Below, in pieces: positions 1 through 8,272 of a stretch of 34,642 nt of DNA. Within the stretch, counting starts at the first letter, position 1. The number at the start of each line of letters is the position of its first letter. The notes below the pieces were generated by a model, which worked only from the letters and a program-made list of their open reading frames with translations, was not told where the DNA came from and did no database searches. Source of the DNA: Bradyrhizobium oropedii (lineage in GTDB: Bacteria; Pseudomonadota; Alphaproteobacteria; Rhizobiales; Xanthobacteraceae); contig NZ_JACMYO010000080.1 in assembly GCF_020889685.1 (NCBI RefSeq), positions 1 to 34,642 of the forward strand, given 5' to 3'. Made by a program: the position numbers and the translations under genes.

Positions 1-5
1 CGACG

Positions 6-1136
6 ATGAGTTTGAATTTGGGATGGTGGCAAAACCCCTGGCGCCTGATGCTGGCCGTCAATGCGGCCGTGCTGGTCGGGGTGTTCCTGCACAAGATCGC
101 GCTGCCGCCGTTCGTCCCCTACATCCATCTCCTGGTCGACTATCACTACGGCTTCACCAAGCGCGCGCTGATCGGCGCGATCGTCTCGCTGTTCACCGAC
201 AAGGTGCCGGTGTGGCTGGTGTTCACGCTCGCCGGCACGATCTGGCTGGTGACACTCGGCCTGTTCGTCAAGCTCTTTCATCGCACATTCGGCTTCGACG
301 ATGCACACTGGCCGCTGTTCGTCTTCATCGCGGGATCGCCGTTCTTCCTGAAGAACTTCATGCACACGCTCGGCCATTTCGACATCTATGGCTGCGCTTT
401 GGCCATCGTGCTGCTGCTGATCCCGGCGCGCTCTGTTTTGTATGTGCTGATCGCTGCGCTGTTCTCGATCGTGCTGATCCTCGTCCATCACATCTTCGTC
501 TTGATGTATGTGCCGACCATCGCGGCGATCACGGTGCTGCGCTTCTATCTGATGCAAAACGCGACGCCGCGAAACATCGCGATTGGGCTGGTGACGTTCA
601 TTGCGGTCGGCATCCTGTTCCTGGTCGCGCAGTTCGCCGGCACGGTCGACGTGCCCTACGACGAATTCCTCCGTCACCTGCAAAGCCGGATGGCCGATCC
701 GTCACGGACCGATCTGCTCCAGTTCGGTTATATCTGGTACCAGCCGCTGTCGAAGGAGTTCGCCGACACCTGGGCGCGCATGCCGTCGAACATTCTCGGC
801 GTCCCGGTCTTCGCGCTGCTGATCTGGCTGCACGCGCCGCTGTGGCGCTATTTCTCACGACTGATCGAAGCACTCGCGAATGAACTGCATCGGCGGATCG
901 TGCTCGCCGCGCTCATCATGATCAGCGTCGGCTATCTCGTGATGTTCGTGACGGTGTTCGACTATTCACGCTGGATCTCGAACTGGGTTGTCTGCATGTT
1001 CCTGATGCTGCACGCTGTGAAGATGCTGCCGGCGTCGAAGGATGTGCCGCCGATCCCGTCGGACGAGCGCAAGACGACGATCCTTGGCTGGATCGTCACG
1101 CTGATCCCGCGCGTCGGGATCGTCCGCCCGTTCTGA
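6..1136 (+). CDS. Polytopic inner-membrane protein of unknown function
   Basis: This 376-residue protein is dominated by hydrophobic segments (roughly residues 13-30, 65-90, 100-115, 125-180, 190-212, 262-280, 295-320 and 325-345), so it should span the inner membrane about eight to ten times. The loops carry scattered charged and aromatic residues (for example HYGFTKRALIG near residue 47) but I recognise no catalytic motif. The overall look recalls polytopic sugar-transfer or polymer-synthesis membrane proteins, which is only a guess. The ATG is five bases from the window edge and the frame is open to the edge, so the true start may lie further left. The gene converges on the Smr gene, with 15 bp between the stops. 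There is good confidence that it is a real gene and none about its function. Confidence 0.75.
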   Translation: MSLNLGWWQNPWRLMLAVNAAVLVGVFLHKIALPPFVPYIHLLVDYHYGFTKRALIGAIVSLFTDKVPVWLVFTLAGTIWLVTLGLFVKLFHRTFGFDDAHWPLFVFIAGSPFFLKNFMHTLGHFDIYGCALAIVLLLIPARSVLYVLIAALFSIVLILVHHIFVLMYVPTIAAITVLRFYLMQNATPRNIAIGLVTFIAVGILFLVAQFAGTVDVPYDEFLRHLQSRMADPSRTDLLQFGYIWYQPLSKEFADTWARMPSNILGVPVFALLIWLHAPLWRYFSRLIEALANELHRRIVLAALIMISVGYLVMFVTVFDYSRWISNWVVCMFLMLHAVKMLPASKDVPPIPSDERKTTILGWIVTLIPRVGIVRPF

Positions 1137-1151
1137 TCTTCCAGATCGTGC

Positions 1152-1742
1152 TCAACGCGCGCGCCGGACGCGCACATAAAGCGCACCCTCGCCGCCATGG
1201 CCGATATGCGCTTCCTCGAAGCCGACGACCAGCGAGCGGAATTCCGGCAGGCTGAGCCATTCCGGCACCTGGCGGCGCAAAACACCGCGTTCGGACTCGA
1301 GGCCCCCGACCTTGCCCTTGCCGGTGATGACGAGCACGAAGGTGAGCCCGTCAGAGTGCGCGCGTTGCAGGAAGGCGTACAGCACGCGATGCGCGCGCAG
1401 CTGCGTCATGCCATGCAGATCGAGCCGCGCGTCGATCTCCTGCCTGCCGCGCGACAGCTTTGCGCGCTCGCGGCGGCCGATCGGTGCCAGCGGTGGCGCC
1501 TGCGGGCGTGGTGCCGACGCGGCCTTGACGGACGTGACCGGCTTGACCGGGATGGGCTTGGCCGAAGCGTGATGGGCGGCCGGATCAGAAGAGACGGCGT
1601 GGGCTTTCGCGGCGGCGGGCCGCTTGCGCAGCGGCTTGACCTGTTTGGCCACGCTTTCCCAGAGCACACGCTCCTCCTCGCTCAGCGCACGCTTGCGCCG
1701 CGACGGAGCGGACAAATCGGGGATCGGCGCGGGTCGTTTCAT
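1152..1742 (-). CDS. Smr/MutS-family domain protein
   Basis: The protein has 196 residues. The basic, Ala/Pro-rich N-terminal half (about 1-90) looks disordered. The C-terminal half is an Smr domain: it opens with the signature LDLHGMT near residue 107 and contains VITGKGK followed by a conserved GVLR segment. Stand-alone Smr domains are nucleases or nucleic-acid-binding modules, and this one is probably cytosolic; the substrate is unknown. The ATG overlaps the TGA of the upstream mltA gene (ATGA, 4 bp), which suggests translational coupling. It is the last gene of a leftward Tim44-MltA-Smr run. Confidence 0.88.
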   Translation of the reverse strand: MKRPAPIPDLSAPSRRKRALSEEERVLWESVAKQVKPLRKRPAAAKAHAVSSDPAAHHASAKPIPVKPVTSVKAASAPRPQAPPLAPIGRRERAKLSRGRQEIDARLDLHGMTQLRAHRVLYAFLQRAHSDGLTFVLVITGKGKVGGLESERGVLRRQVPEWLSLPEFRSLVVGFEEAHIGHGGEGALYVRVRRAR

Positions 1743-3382
1743 TGATCGCGGTGATGGCGATAGCGCCGAGTGCGACGCTTCTCCTGACGTTGCGGAATGT
1801 CGGGCCGGGCTGCCGGCAACGGCACCGGTTCTGCCACAGGCGCGGCCTGCGCGACAGGGGTCGTTGGAGCAGGCGCAGCCGGCAGAGCATCCTTCGCGGG
1901 CGGGCTCACGGCCGGGCTCTTGGCGGCGCCGTTGCCGGCGTCTTTTGTCCCGGCCTTTGCCCCGGCCTTGGCGACGGTCGCCGTCGGCAGATCCGCGGAC
2001 TTCGCCTCCGGCTTGTCCTTCTGCGGATCGGTCTGCGGAAACAGCTTCGCGATCCTGGCCGACGGTCGCTCATCCGGGATGGGCAACTTGTGGCCGCGCG
2101 CGACCGGGTCGAGACCCTTCGGCACCAGCATCACGAACTGCATACTGTGCCGTAACCGCCCCGAGACCTTTCCGGCATCCACGCCGGCGCCGAAATAGAG
2201 ATCGGCGCGCGCCGGGCCGACGATCGCAGAGCCAGTATCCTGCGCGATCATCAGGCGATGGAACGGCGTCTTGGATTGCTCGGATTCGATCGGCAGCTCG
2301 CCGGCAATGAAGAACGGCGTGCCGTAGACATGCAGCGCCTTGTCGACCGCGATCGACCGGCCCGGCGTCAGCGGCACGCCCTGCGCACCGACCGCCTCGT
2401 CCTTGTCGGACAGCGGGACCTCGCGGAAGAACACGTAGGCACGGTTCTGCCGCCGCACCTCGTTGGCGCCGTCGGGGTTCTGCTCCATCCACTCCCTGAT
2501 CTTCTGCATCGACATCTGATCCTTCGGGATGATGCCGCGGTCGATCAGGACCCGTCCGACCGGCGCATAGGGATAGCCATTATGCGCGTCGTAATTGATG
2601 CGCAGCGTGGTGCCGTCCTCGAGCTTGATCCGCGCCGAGCCCTGGATCTGGGCGAACAACAGATCGGTCTGGCTCTTCAGCCAGCAGATCTCGAGCCCGC
2701 GGCCGGCGATCGCGCCGTCCTCGATCTGGCCGCGATCGTAATAGGGCACGAGCTTGCGCCGGCCGATCTTGCGATACACCGGACCGCTGTTGGGCAGGCC
2801 TACCGAGGCTTGCGTCTTGCCGCGCACGAACAGGTTGGACGGACGGCGATAGACCGGAACATTGTAGACGTCGGTCTGGGTCCGCGATCCCTCGAGCACC
2901 GGCTCGTAATAACCGGTGACGAAGCCGGCATTCTCGCCGAGCCGCGAGATGCGCAGCGGCACAAAATTCTGCTCGAAGAATTCCTTCGCCTTGTTTCCAT
3001 CGCCCAGATCAAGCCCCTTGGCGATGCGGCAGGGATCGCGCAGCGAGCTTCCGAGCGCCTTCGAATCCGCGGGCGCACCCTGCTGGGCCGCAATCGGCTT
3101 GCAGCTGGCGCGAAATGCCTTGTAGGCAGCGAGATGGTCATCGTCGCTCCAGCCGGACACATTGGCCCAGGCGAGCGGCTCATACTGACTGCCGCTGACC
3201 TGCAGCGGCAGTTCCAGATTGGGATAGGGGATCTGGTGGGTATGCTCGTGTCGCGGCGGAGCGTACCGGCTCGACCTGTAGCGCGCGGCGATCGCCGCCG
3301 TGGAGCACACAACCGCGAGCGCACAGCACGCGATCGCGAGGCGCCCGTAGCTGAGATGTTTAGTGAGCGCTTCCAGTTCCAA
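1739..3382 (-). CDS. mltA: Membrane-bound lytic murein transglycosylase A (MltA)
   Basis: MltA cleaves the beta-1,4 bond of peptidoglycan in the periplasm, giving 1,6-anhydro-muropeptides. The 547-residue product starts with a hydrophobic segment (about 11-33) that serves as signal or anchor. The MltA insert domain follows (around TGYYEPVLEGSR and the GRGLEICWL region). Next is the C-terminal 3D domain, with AQDTGSAIVGPARADLYFG and the conserved aspartates of the catalytic groove. Residues 434-547 form a Pro/Ala/Lys-rich tail ending in a very basic KRRTRRYRHHR stretch, which makes the protein clearly longer than the usual 350-400 residues. The start I use is TTG at 3382, inside the end of the Tim44-like gene (23 bp overlap), because the frame offers no ATG or GTG before the signal segment. 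The stop overlaps the Smr start. Confidence 0.9.
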   Translation of the reverse strand: MELEALTKHLSYGRLAIACCALAVVCSTAAIAARYRSSRYAPPRHEHTHQIPYPNLELPLQVSGSQYEPLAWANVSGWSDDDHLAAYKAFRASCKPIAAQQGAPADSKALGSSLRDPCRIAKGLDLGDGNKAKEFFEQNFVPLRISRLGENAGFVTGYYEPVLEGSRTQTDVYNVPVYRRPSNLFVRGKTQASVGLPNSGPVYRKIGRRKLVPYYDRGQIEDGAIAGRGLEICWLKSQTDLLFAQIQGSARIKLEDGTTLRINYDAHNGYPYAPVGRVLIDRGIIPKDQMSMQKIREWMEQNPDGANEVRRQNRAYVFFREVPLSDKDEAVGAQGVPLTPGRSIAVDKALHVYGTPFFIAGELPIESEQSKTPFHRLMIAQDTGSAIVGPARADLYFGAGVDAGKVSGRLRHSMQFVMLVPKGLDPVARGHKLPIPDERPSARIAKLFPQTDPQKDKPEAKSADLPTATVAKAGAKAGTKDAGNGAAKSPAVSPPAKDALPAAPAPTTPVAQAAPVAEPVPLPAARPDIPQRQEKRRTRRYRHHRDQ

Positions 3383-4064
3383 CCAGCTTCCAATTCGGAT
3401 CGCGGGAAGTCGAGTCGCGGGCGAATGTCCAGATGTCGGTGATGTCGGCGACCTTGTCCGGGCTGCCGTCGACGATGGTTCCCGCCTTGTCGCGCGTGAC
3501 CGAGATCATCTGCGACACGAAGCGGACGGTCAGCTGGGTCGAGCGGTCGCGCGTCTCCGCGCTGACGATCTCGGCCTTGTCGATCGACACGAACCGCGTC
3601 TCGGTCTTCTGCTCGTGCCTCTCGCGATCCTTGATCGCGGCCTCGAAGCTTTCGTAGACCTCGGCCGACAACAGGTCGCGCAGCGCGCGGCGATCGCCAT
3701 TGGCGAAGGCCAGCACGATCATTTCATAGGCCGAGCGGGCGCCTGAGAGGAAATGCCGCGGATCGAACGAGGAATCCTGGGCGACAACCGCGTCGAGACC
3801 CTGTGCCAGCGGCGTGCCGGGCTCGGCGATCCCCTTCCAGCGTTCCGTCGGCTCGACCGGCTCGGCCGGCGCGGCCGGCGCCGGCTGATCGATCACCGAT
3901 CCCGGGATCGGCACGACGTTGTTATCCTGGCTGCGCTGCAGGACGTTGGGTGCTGCACGATCATACGGCGGCCGCTCGCTTCCCGTGCGCTGTCCGAGAA
4001 CGCTGCGCAACCGCAGGAAGATAAACACGGCCAGCGCCAGGAAGATGATGGTGTAGATATCCAC
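3360..4064 (-). CDS. Tim44/TimA-family membrane-anchored adaptor protein
   Basis: The 234-residue protein has one N-terminal transmembrane segment (about 4-20, YTIIFLALAVFIFLRLRS). A Pro/Ala-rich linker follows to about residue 85. The rest is a Tim44-like domain (roughly 90-230) with the typical FLSGARSAYEMIVLAFANGD helix and the DIWTFARD strand near the end. Mitochondrial Tim44 tethers Hsp70 to the import channel. Bacterial homologues in alphaproteobacteria are membrane-anchored proteins of uncertain role, so transport or adaptor function is inferred from the family. It is the first gene of the leftward run with mltA and the Smr gene. A strong compound inverted repeat lies just upstream (4083-4137). 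Confidence 0.88.
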   Translation of the reverse strand: MDIYTIIFLALAVFIFLRLRSVLGQRTGSERPPYDRAAPNVLQRSQDNNVVPIPGSVIDQPAPAAPAEPVEPTERWKGIAEPGTPLAQGLDAVVAQDSSFDPRHFLSGARSAYEMIVLAFANGDRRALRDLLSAEVYESFEAAIKDRERHEQKTETRFVSIDKAEIVSAETRDRSTQLTVRFVSQMISVTRDKAGTIVDGSPDKVADITDIWTFARDSTSRDPNWKLVGTGSAH

Positions 4065-4487
4065 GTCGAGTTCGCTTTCTGGTCTCTGCCGGCAACGGGC
4101 CGGGCATCAAAGCGTTCCCGGTCGGGAACGGCAGAGATTACGTCACCGAGTGAGTCCGCAGCATGTAGGCACGAAACTATGCCCGGCCAATGGCGCTTTT
4201 TGGCACGGGCAAGTGTAGCGCGTTTTGACCCCGGGGGGAAACCCGTTCCTGCCCGGAAATCGCGCATCTTCAATAATTTAGGAAGCTGTTAAGAGATTGG
4301 GCGGACTTCCGCTCACGCGCCCGTTGCCGGAGATTTGGCCGCAGGCCCGCCGGGACACGCCCACTCGTCGTCCTTGTGGACCGAGCCGGGCCTATGATAG
4401 CCACTCGCCCGGCATCGGCATTCCCAACACCTTAACGCGTACCGTCGGACATTCTGTCCATCGAGCGCCGCTCCAGGAGACATTTTC
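4065..4487. other. Divergent intergenic region between the Tim44-like gene and secB
   Basis: This 423-bp stretch carries no convincing gene. The few open frames have unlikely composition and no ribosome binding site. It must hold the promoters of the leftward Tim44-MltA-Smr run and of rightward secB, but I cannot place either with confidence. The visible structure is the inverted repeat at 4083-4137 and an AT-rich patch near 4268-4295. The secB ribosome binding site AGGAGA is at 4475-4480. Confidence 0.6.
4083..4137. repeat. Compound inverted repeat in the Tim44-like gene leader
   Basis: An outer pair of perfect 9-bp arms (TCTCTGCCG at 4083-4091 and CGGCAGAGA at 4129-4137) encloses a perfect 8-2-8 palindrome, CGTTCCCGGTCGGGAACG, at 4113-4130. 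It lies 19 bp upstream of the leftward start codon at 4064, so it would form a hairpin in that mRNA leader or act as a dimeric repressor site. There is no T-run in either direction, so a simple terminator is unlikely. Confidence 0.6.
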
Positions 4488-4976
4488 ATGACCAATGGCA
4501 ACGGCGCGCCCGTCGAACCGGCCGCTCCCCAACTCAACGTACTGGCGCAGTACACCAAGGACCTGTCGTTCGAGAACCCGAACGCACCGGCCTCGCTCGG
4601 CCAGCAACAGCAGCAGCCGGCGATCAACATCCAGATCAATGTCTCCGCCAACAACCTGTCGGAGAACGAGTACGAGGTGGTCCTCTCGGTAGAGGGCAAG
4701 GCCGAGACGGCGGGCAAGGTGATGTTCAGCTTCGATCTCGCCTATGCCGGCGTCTTCCGGATCGTGAATGTGCCGAAGGAGAACCTGCACCCGCTGGTCA
4801 TGATCGAATGTCCGCGGCTGCTGTTCCCGTTCGCGCGTGAGATCGTCGCGACCTCGGTCCGCGACGGCGGCTTCCCGCCGCTGCTGCTCGACCCCGTCGA
4901 TTTCGTCGGTCTCTACCGCCAGAACATGGAGCGGCAGGCAGCCGCCCAGGCCGCCTCCGGCGTCAAGCCGAGCTGA
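4488..4976 (+). CDS. secB: Protein-export chaperone SecB
   Basis: SecB is a homotetrameric cytosolic chaperone that keeps preproteins unfolded and delivers them to SecA. The 162-residue length and sequence fit the family throughout. The core beta strands include INIQINVSANNLSENEYEVVL, of which residues 47-60 are typical. The conserved PRLLFPFAREIVA and DGGFPPLLLDPVDF segments in the C-terminal half form the helical hairpin and SecA-binding surface. The ATG at 4488 is preceded by AGGAGA at 4475-4480. The gene converges on dnaQ, with a palindromic repeat (4996-5097) filling the gap. Confidence 0.97.
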   Translation: MTNGNGAPVEPAAPQLNVLAQYTKDLSFENPNAPASLGQQQQQPAINIQINVSANNLSENEYEVVLSVEGKAETAGKVMFSFDLAYAGVFRIVNVPKENLHPLVMIECPRLLFPFAREIVATSVRDGGFPPLLLDPVDFVGLYRQNMERQAAAQAASGVKPS

Positions 4977-4995
4977 TCCCGTTCAAAGGCCTACT

Positions 4996-5097
4996 CCCGT
5001 CATCCTGAGCGCGAAGCGCGTCTCGAAGGATCGACGGGCCACCGGCCGGGCCGTTCATCCTTCGAGACGCCGCTTCGCGGCTCCTCTGGATGACGGG
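4996..5097. repeat. Palindromic intergenic repeat, family A (copy 1)
   Basis: A long imperfect inverted repeat: the left arm begins CCCGTCATCC and contains TCTCGAAGGAT; the right arm contains ATCCTTCGAGACG and ends GGATGACGGG. It lies between the convergent stops of secB and dnaQ. A second copy with the same arm motifs is at 23331-23435. The placement and symmetry fit a dispersed palindromic repeat that may also terminate transcription from both sides. Confidence 0.8.
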
Positions 5098-5114
5098 GAT
5101 AAGTACTATCTTGA

Positions 5115-5837
5115 TCAAGCCGCCGGTGCTTCAGCAGGTGCTGGCGGCGGCAAGTAATCGTTCCAGAGCGGCTTGTCGCCGAGCGTCGCGACGAAGGCCC
5201 TGTGGGCTTCCCGATCCGCGTCGGTGACCCGTACCAGCAGCGGGGTCTCGCGCTGCCGCCGTGGCATATCGCCATGGCCACCGGCACGCGCATCCGACGT
5301 GTCCGATGCCAGAATCAGCTGCGACTGCCGTGCCCCGATCAGATCGATGTAGACCTCGGCCAGCAGTTCGGCGTCGAGCAAGGCGCCGTGCTTGGTGCGG
5401 CGGGAATTGTCGATCTGGTAGCGCGAGCAGAGATCGTCGAGCCGGTTCGACACGCCGGGGTGCTTGCGCCGCGCGAGCAGCAGCGTATCGACCAGCCGGT
5501 CCTTCGGGATCGCCTTCCGCTTGGTGCGGTCGAGCTCGGCGTTGATGAAGCTGATGTCGAAGGACGCGTTGTGGATCACCAGCGGCGTATCGCCGATGAA
5601 GGCCAGGAACTCATCGACCACTTCCGCGAACAGTGGCTTGGAGGCCAGGAACTCGGTCGACAGCCCGTGCACGTTGAACGCTTCTGCCGGCATGTCGCGT
5701 TCAGGATTGATGTAGACGTGGTAGGTCTGCCCGGTCGGCATGCGGTTGAAGATCTCGACGCAGCCGATCTCGACCAGCCGGTCACCGCGCAGCGGATCGA
5801 GGCCAGTGGTTTCGGTATCGAGAACGATTTCGCGCAT
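5115..5837 (-). CDS. dnaQ: DNA polymerase III epsilon subunit (proofreading exonuclease)
   Basis: Epsilon is the 3'-5' proofreading exonuclease of the replicative polymerase. The 240-residue protein shows the DEDDh motifs: ExoI with D7 and E9 in VLDTETTGLDP, ExoII in VIHNASFDISFIN (near residue 97), and ExoIII in KHGALLDAELLAEVY, with the catalytic His and Asp near residues 160-165. A Pro/Ala-rich C-terminus follows. I start it at ATG 5837, directly before EIVLDTETTGL. The same frame stays open further upstream through coaE, but that extension has shadow-like composition. It lies 28 bp downstream of coaE on the same strand, as in other alphaproteobacteria. Confidence 0.96.
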   Translation of the reverse strand: MREIVLDTETTGLDPLRGDRLVEIGCVEIFNRMPTGQTYHVYINPERDMPAEAFNVHGLSTEFLASKPLFAEVVDEFLAFIGDTPLVIHNASFDISFINAELDRTKRKAIPKDRLVDTLLLARRKHPGVSNRLDDLCSRYQIDNSRRTKHGALLDAELLAEVYIDLIGARQSQLILASDTSDARAGGHGDMPRRQRETPLLVRVTDADREAHRAFVATLGDKPLWNDYLPPPAPAEAPAA

Positions 5838-5865
5838 GACGTGAAGGAATCCGAAAAGCGGCGAA

Positions 5866-6465
5866 TCAGGCGCGCCGCTTCGGCATCTTAACAACCTCGG
5901 CCAGAATGTCGCGGATGCGCGCCCGCACCGGATCAAGTCCGTGCGAGGTATCCACGATGAAATCCGCGCGTTTGCGCTTCTCGGCGTCCGGCATCTGCTT
6001 GGCGATGATGGCGTCGAGCTTGGCGGCATCCATGGTGCCCCGCGCCAGCACGCGCTCGCGCTGCAGTTCCGGCGAGGTGGTAACGACGACGACAGCATCG
6101 ACGCGCTTCTCGCCGCCGGTCTCATACAGCAGCGGCACATCGACGACGACGATCGGTGCTCGGGCGGCTTCCGCATCGGCAAAGAATTTCTGCCGCGACG
6201 CGCCAAGCATCGGATGCACGATCTGCTCGAGCTGCCGCATCGCCGCAGGGTCGTGCACCACGCGTGCCGAGAGTTTTGCGCGGTCGACCTTGCCGTTCGC
6301 AGTGGTGCCGGGAAAGGCCGCCTCGATCGCAGGTGCCGCTTCGCCTTCGTAGAGCTGATGCACGGCCGCATCGGCGTCGTACACCGGCACGCCAGCCTCC
6401 ATGAAGAGTTTGGCCGTGGTGGATTTTCCCATCCCAATCGAGCCGGTGAGCCCCAAAATCAACAT
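5866..6465 (-). CDS. coaE: Dephospho-CoA kinase
   Basis: CoaE phosphorylates the 3'-hydroxyl of dephospho-CoA, the last step of coenzyme A synthesis, in the cytosol. The 199-residue protein opens with a P-loop, GSIGMGKST at residues 8-16, followed by the substrate-binding segment VPVYDADAAVHQLY. It continues through VDVPLLYETG and the LARG lid region typical of the family. It has the normal length and an ATG start. It sits 36 bp downstream of the maf gene and 28 bp upstream of dnaQ, all on the same strand, so the four leftward genes from the PPDK regulator to dnaQ are probably co-transcribed. Confidence 0.96.
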   Translation of the reverse strand: MLILGLTGSIGMGKSTTAKLFMEAGVPVYDADAAVHQLYEGEAAPAIEAAFPGTTANGKVDRAKLSARVVHDPAAMRQLEQIVHPMLGASRQKFFADAEAARAPIVVVDVPLLYETGGEKRVDAVVVVTTSPELQRERVLARGTMDAAKLDAIIAKQMPDAEKRKRADFIVDTSHGLDPVRARIRDILAEVVKMPKRRA

Positions 6466-6501
6466 CGGTTCAGCATCTCTCCGTCGCCACGCCTCAACAT
6501 C

Positions 6502-7110
6502 TTACACCGCGAGCAGCTTCTCACGGCGCAGGAACGCGAGCAGCGATAATAGCGGCAGGCCGAGGATGGTGAAATGGTCGCCTTCGATCCGCTCGAACAG
6601 ATGCACGCCGAGGCCCTCGAGCTGGTAAGCGCCGACGCTGGTCGTCACCGCCGCTCCGGCCTGATCCAAATAGGCCTCGATCTCGCCGGCGGCGAGTTGC
6701 CGCATCGTCATCCGGGCGACGCAGACATCGTCGAACCGCACCTTTCCGTCGTACGCAACCGAAATGGCGGAATGCAGCGCGTGGGTCTGCCCGGAGAGCA
6801 GGCCGAGCTGCTCGGCAGCCTGCGCACGGCCGGTGGGCTTGCTGAACATCCGCTGGCCCAGCGCCAGCGTTTGATCGGCGCCGACGACATACTGACCCGG
6901 CTTCTGCCTGGAGATGAACAGCGCCTTTTCGCGCGCCAGCAGCGAGGCGATCTCGCCGGGCGCGGAAAGGCCGGAATTTTTCTGCACTGCGCGTTCGTCG
7001 ATATCGGCCGGCAGCGCCTCGAAATCGAGGCCCGCGTTTTCGAGCAGCATCTTTCGCGCGCGGCTTTGCGACGCGAGGATCAACTTCTGTGGGCCGCGCC
7101 AGATGCTCAT
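6502..7110 (-). CDS. maf: Maf-family nucleotide pyrophosphatase (YceF-like)
   Basis: Maf proteins hydrolyse non-canonical or modified nucleoside triphosphates to monophosphates. The opening KLILASQSRARKMLLENAGL is the family signature. Further on are VGADQTLALG with the catalytic aspartate and the C-terminal segment FERIEGDHFTILGLPL, which resembles the YceF (m7GTP) subgroup; substrate assignment is by resemblance only. I chose ATG 7110 (202 residues), which places the conserved motif near the N-terminus. An in-frame ATG at 7152 would add 14 residues and overlap the upstream gene by 32 bp; neither start has a strong ribosome binding site. Confidence 0.92.
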   Translation of the reverse strand: MSIWRGPQKLILASQSRARKMLLENAGLDFEALPADIDERAVQKNSGLSAPGEIASLLAREKALFISRQKPGQYVVGADQTLALGQRMFSKPTGRAQAAEQLGLLSGQTHALHSAISVAYDGKVRFDDVCVARMTMRQLAAGEIEAYLDQAGAAVTTSVGAYQLEGLGVHLFERIEGDHFTILGLPLLSLLAFLRREKLLAV

Positions 7111-7120
7111 GACGAGACGA

Positions 7121-7957
7121 TCATTCCGACGGCCGGGCACGCTGGCGGTCATTGTAGAGCTTCATGATCGCGGCGGCCGTCTCCTCGATCGAGCGCCGCG
7201 TCACGTCAAGCAAGGCCCAGTTGAATTTCGCACTCAGGCGCCGGGCAAACGCGACCTCGTCTGCCACCGCCTGCTTGTCGATGTAGGTGTCGTTGTCGCG
7301 GTCGCCCATGGTGAGCAGGCGATTCTGCCGGACCTGGATCAACCGTTCCGGCGTCGCATGCAGGCTGACCACCAGCGGCTTCTTCAGGGTCTCGAGCTGG
7401 TGCGGCAAGGGAATGCCCGGCACCAGCGGTACGTTCGCGGTTCGGATGCCGCGGTTGGCGAGATAGATCGAGGTCGGCGTCTTCGAGGTGCGCGACACGC
7501 CGACCAGGACGACATCGGCCTCCTCGAGCCCTTCGACATGCTGACCGTCGTCATGGATCATCGTGTAATTGAGCGCGTCGATCCGGCTGAAATATTCTGC
7601 GTTCAGCACGTGCTGCGCGCCGACGCGGCCGGTGGTCGCGGCACCCAGATACGCCTCGAACAATTGCATGACCGGCCCGATGATGGACAGGCTCGGAACG
7701 TTGATTTCCTTGCACTTGCCTTCGAGCCGGCCGACCAGATCCTTCTCCAGCAGCGTGAACAGCACGATGCCGGGCGATTCCTCGATCTCATCAAGTACGC
7801 GGTCGAGCTGCTTCTGGCTGCGCACCAGGGGATAGACATGCTCGACCGCGGTCACGTTGGCGTATTGCGCGGCGACCGCGCGCGCCACGGTGATCAGCGT
7901 CTCGCCGGTCGAGTCCGACACCAGATGCAGGTGGAAATAATTGGAAGTCGTCGGCAC
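7121..7957 (-). CDS. Pyruvate phosphate dikinase / PEP synthase regulatory protein (DUF299 kinase-pyrophosphorylase)
   Basis: This family switches PPDK or PEP synthase off and on by ADP-dependent phosphorylation and phosphate-dependent dephosphorylation of an active-site threonine. The 278-residue protein begins with FHLHLVSDSTGETL and has the nucleotide-binding loop GVSRTSKTPTSIYLA at about residue 153. It ends with a helical segment containing DVTRRSIEETAAAI. The start is GTG 7957. In Caulobacter and Rickettsia the homologous gene borders the chromosomal origin, and here it is the left flank of the candidate origin. Whether the target is PPDK or PEPS cannot be told from the window. Confidence 0.94.
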   Translation of the reverse strand: MPTTSNYFHLHLVSDSTGETLITVARAVAAQYANVTAVEHVYPLVRSQKQLDRVLDEIEESPGIVLFTLLEKDLVGRLEGKCKEINVPSLSIIGPVMQLFEAYLGAATTGRVGAQHVLNAEYFSRIDALNYTMIHDDGQHVEGLEEADVVLVGVSRTSKTPTSIYLANRGIRTANVPLVPGIPLPHQLETLKKPLVVSLHATPERLIQVRQNRLLTMGDRDNDTYIDKQAVADEVAFARRLSAKFNWALLDVTRRSIEETAAAIMKLYNDRQRARPSE

Positions 7958-8272
7958 CAGAACCCCTGTCTATTCTGTGAATCCCTGTGGAGGTCGGGGA
8001 GGAGAATCCGGGTCCGCCGCCCGGCCCGTGAATAACCCATCCCTTTCTTCACAGCACCCCGAGAAAGGATAAGTCGACGTCATAGGCAGGATGATAGTGA
8101 AGCGGTGTGGATTTGTCTCTTCATAAGCTGGCCACAGAGCCGTGCAACCAATTGAGCCGAGCGGCAGATTCCGGATCACCACCCTCGCCCGCCGGAATGT
8201 TGAGGGATGTGAACAAGACCATGCGAACCGCTGGATCGCATTGCATGAGTCAAATTCACCGCCACTAAGACT

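Noticed and set aside
5838..6437. A fused frame joining dnaQ to upstream sequence (440 codons)
   Set aside because: The added part overlaps coaE out of frame and has shadow composition; DnaQ begins naturally at 5837.
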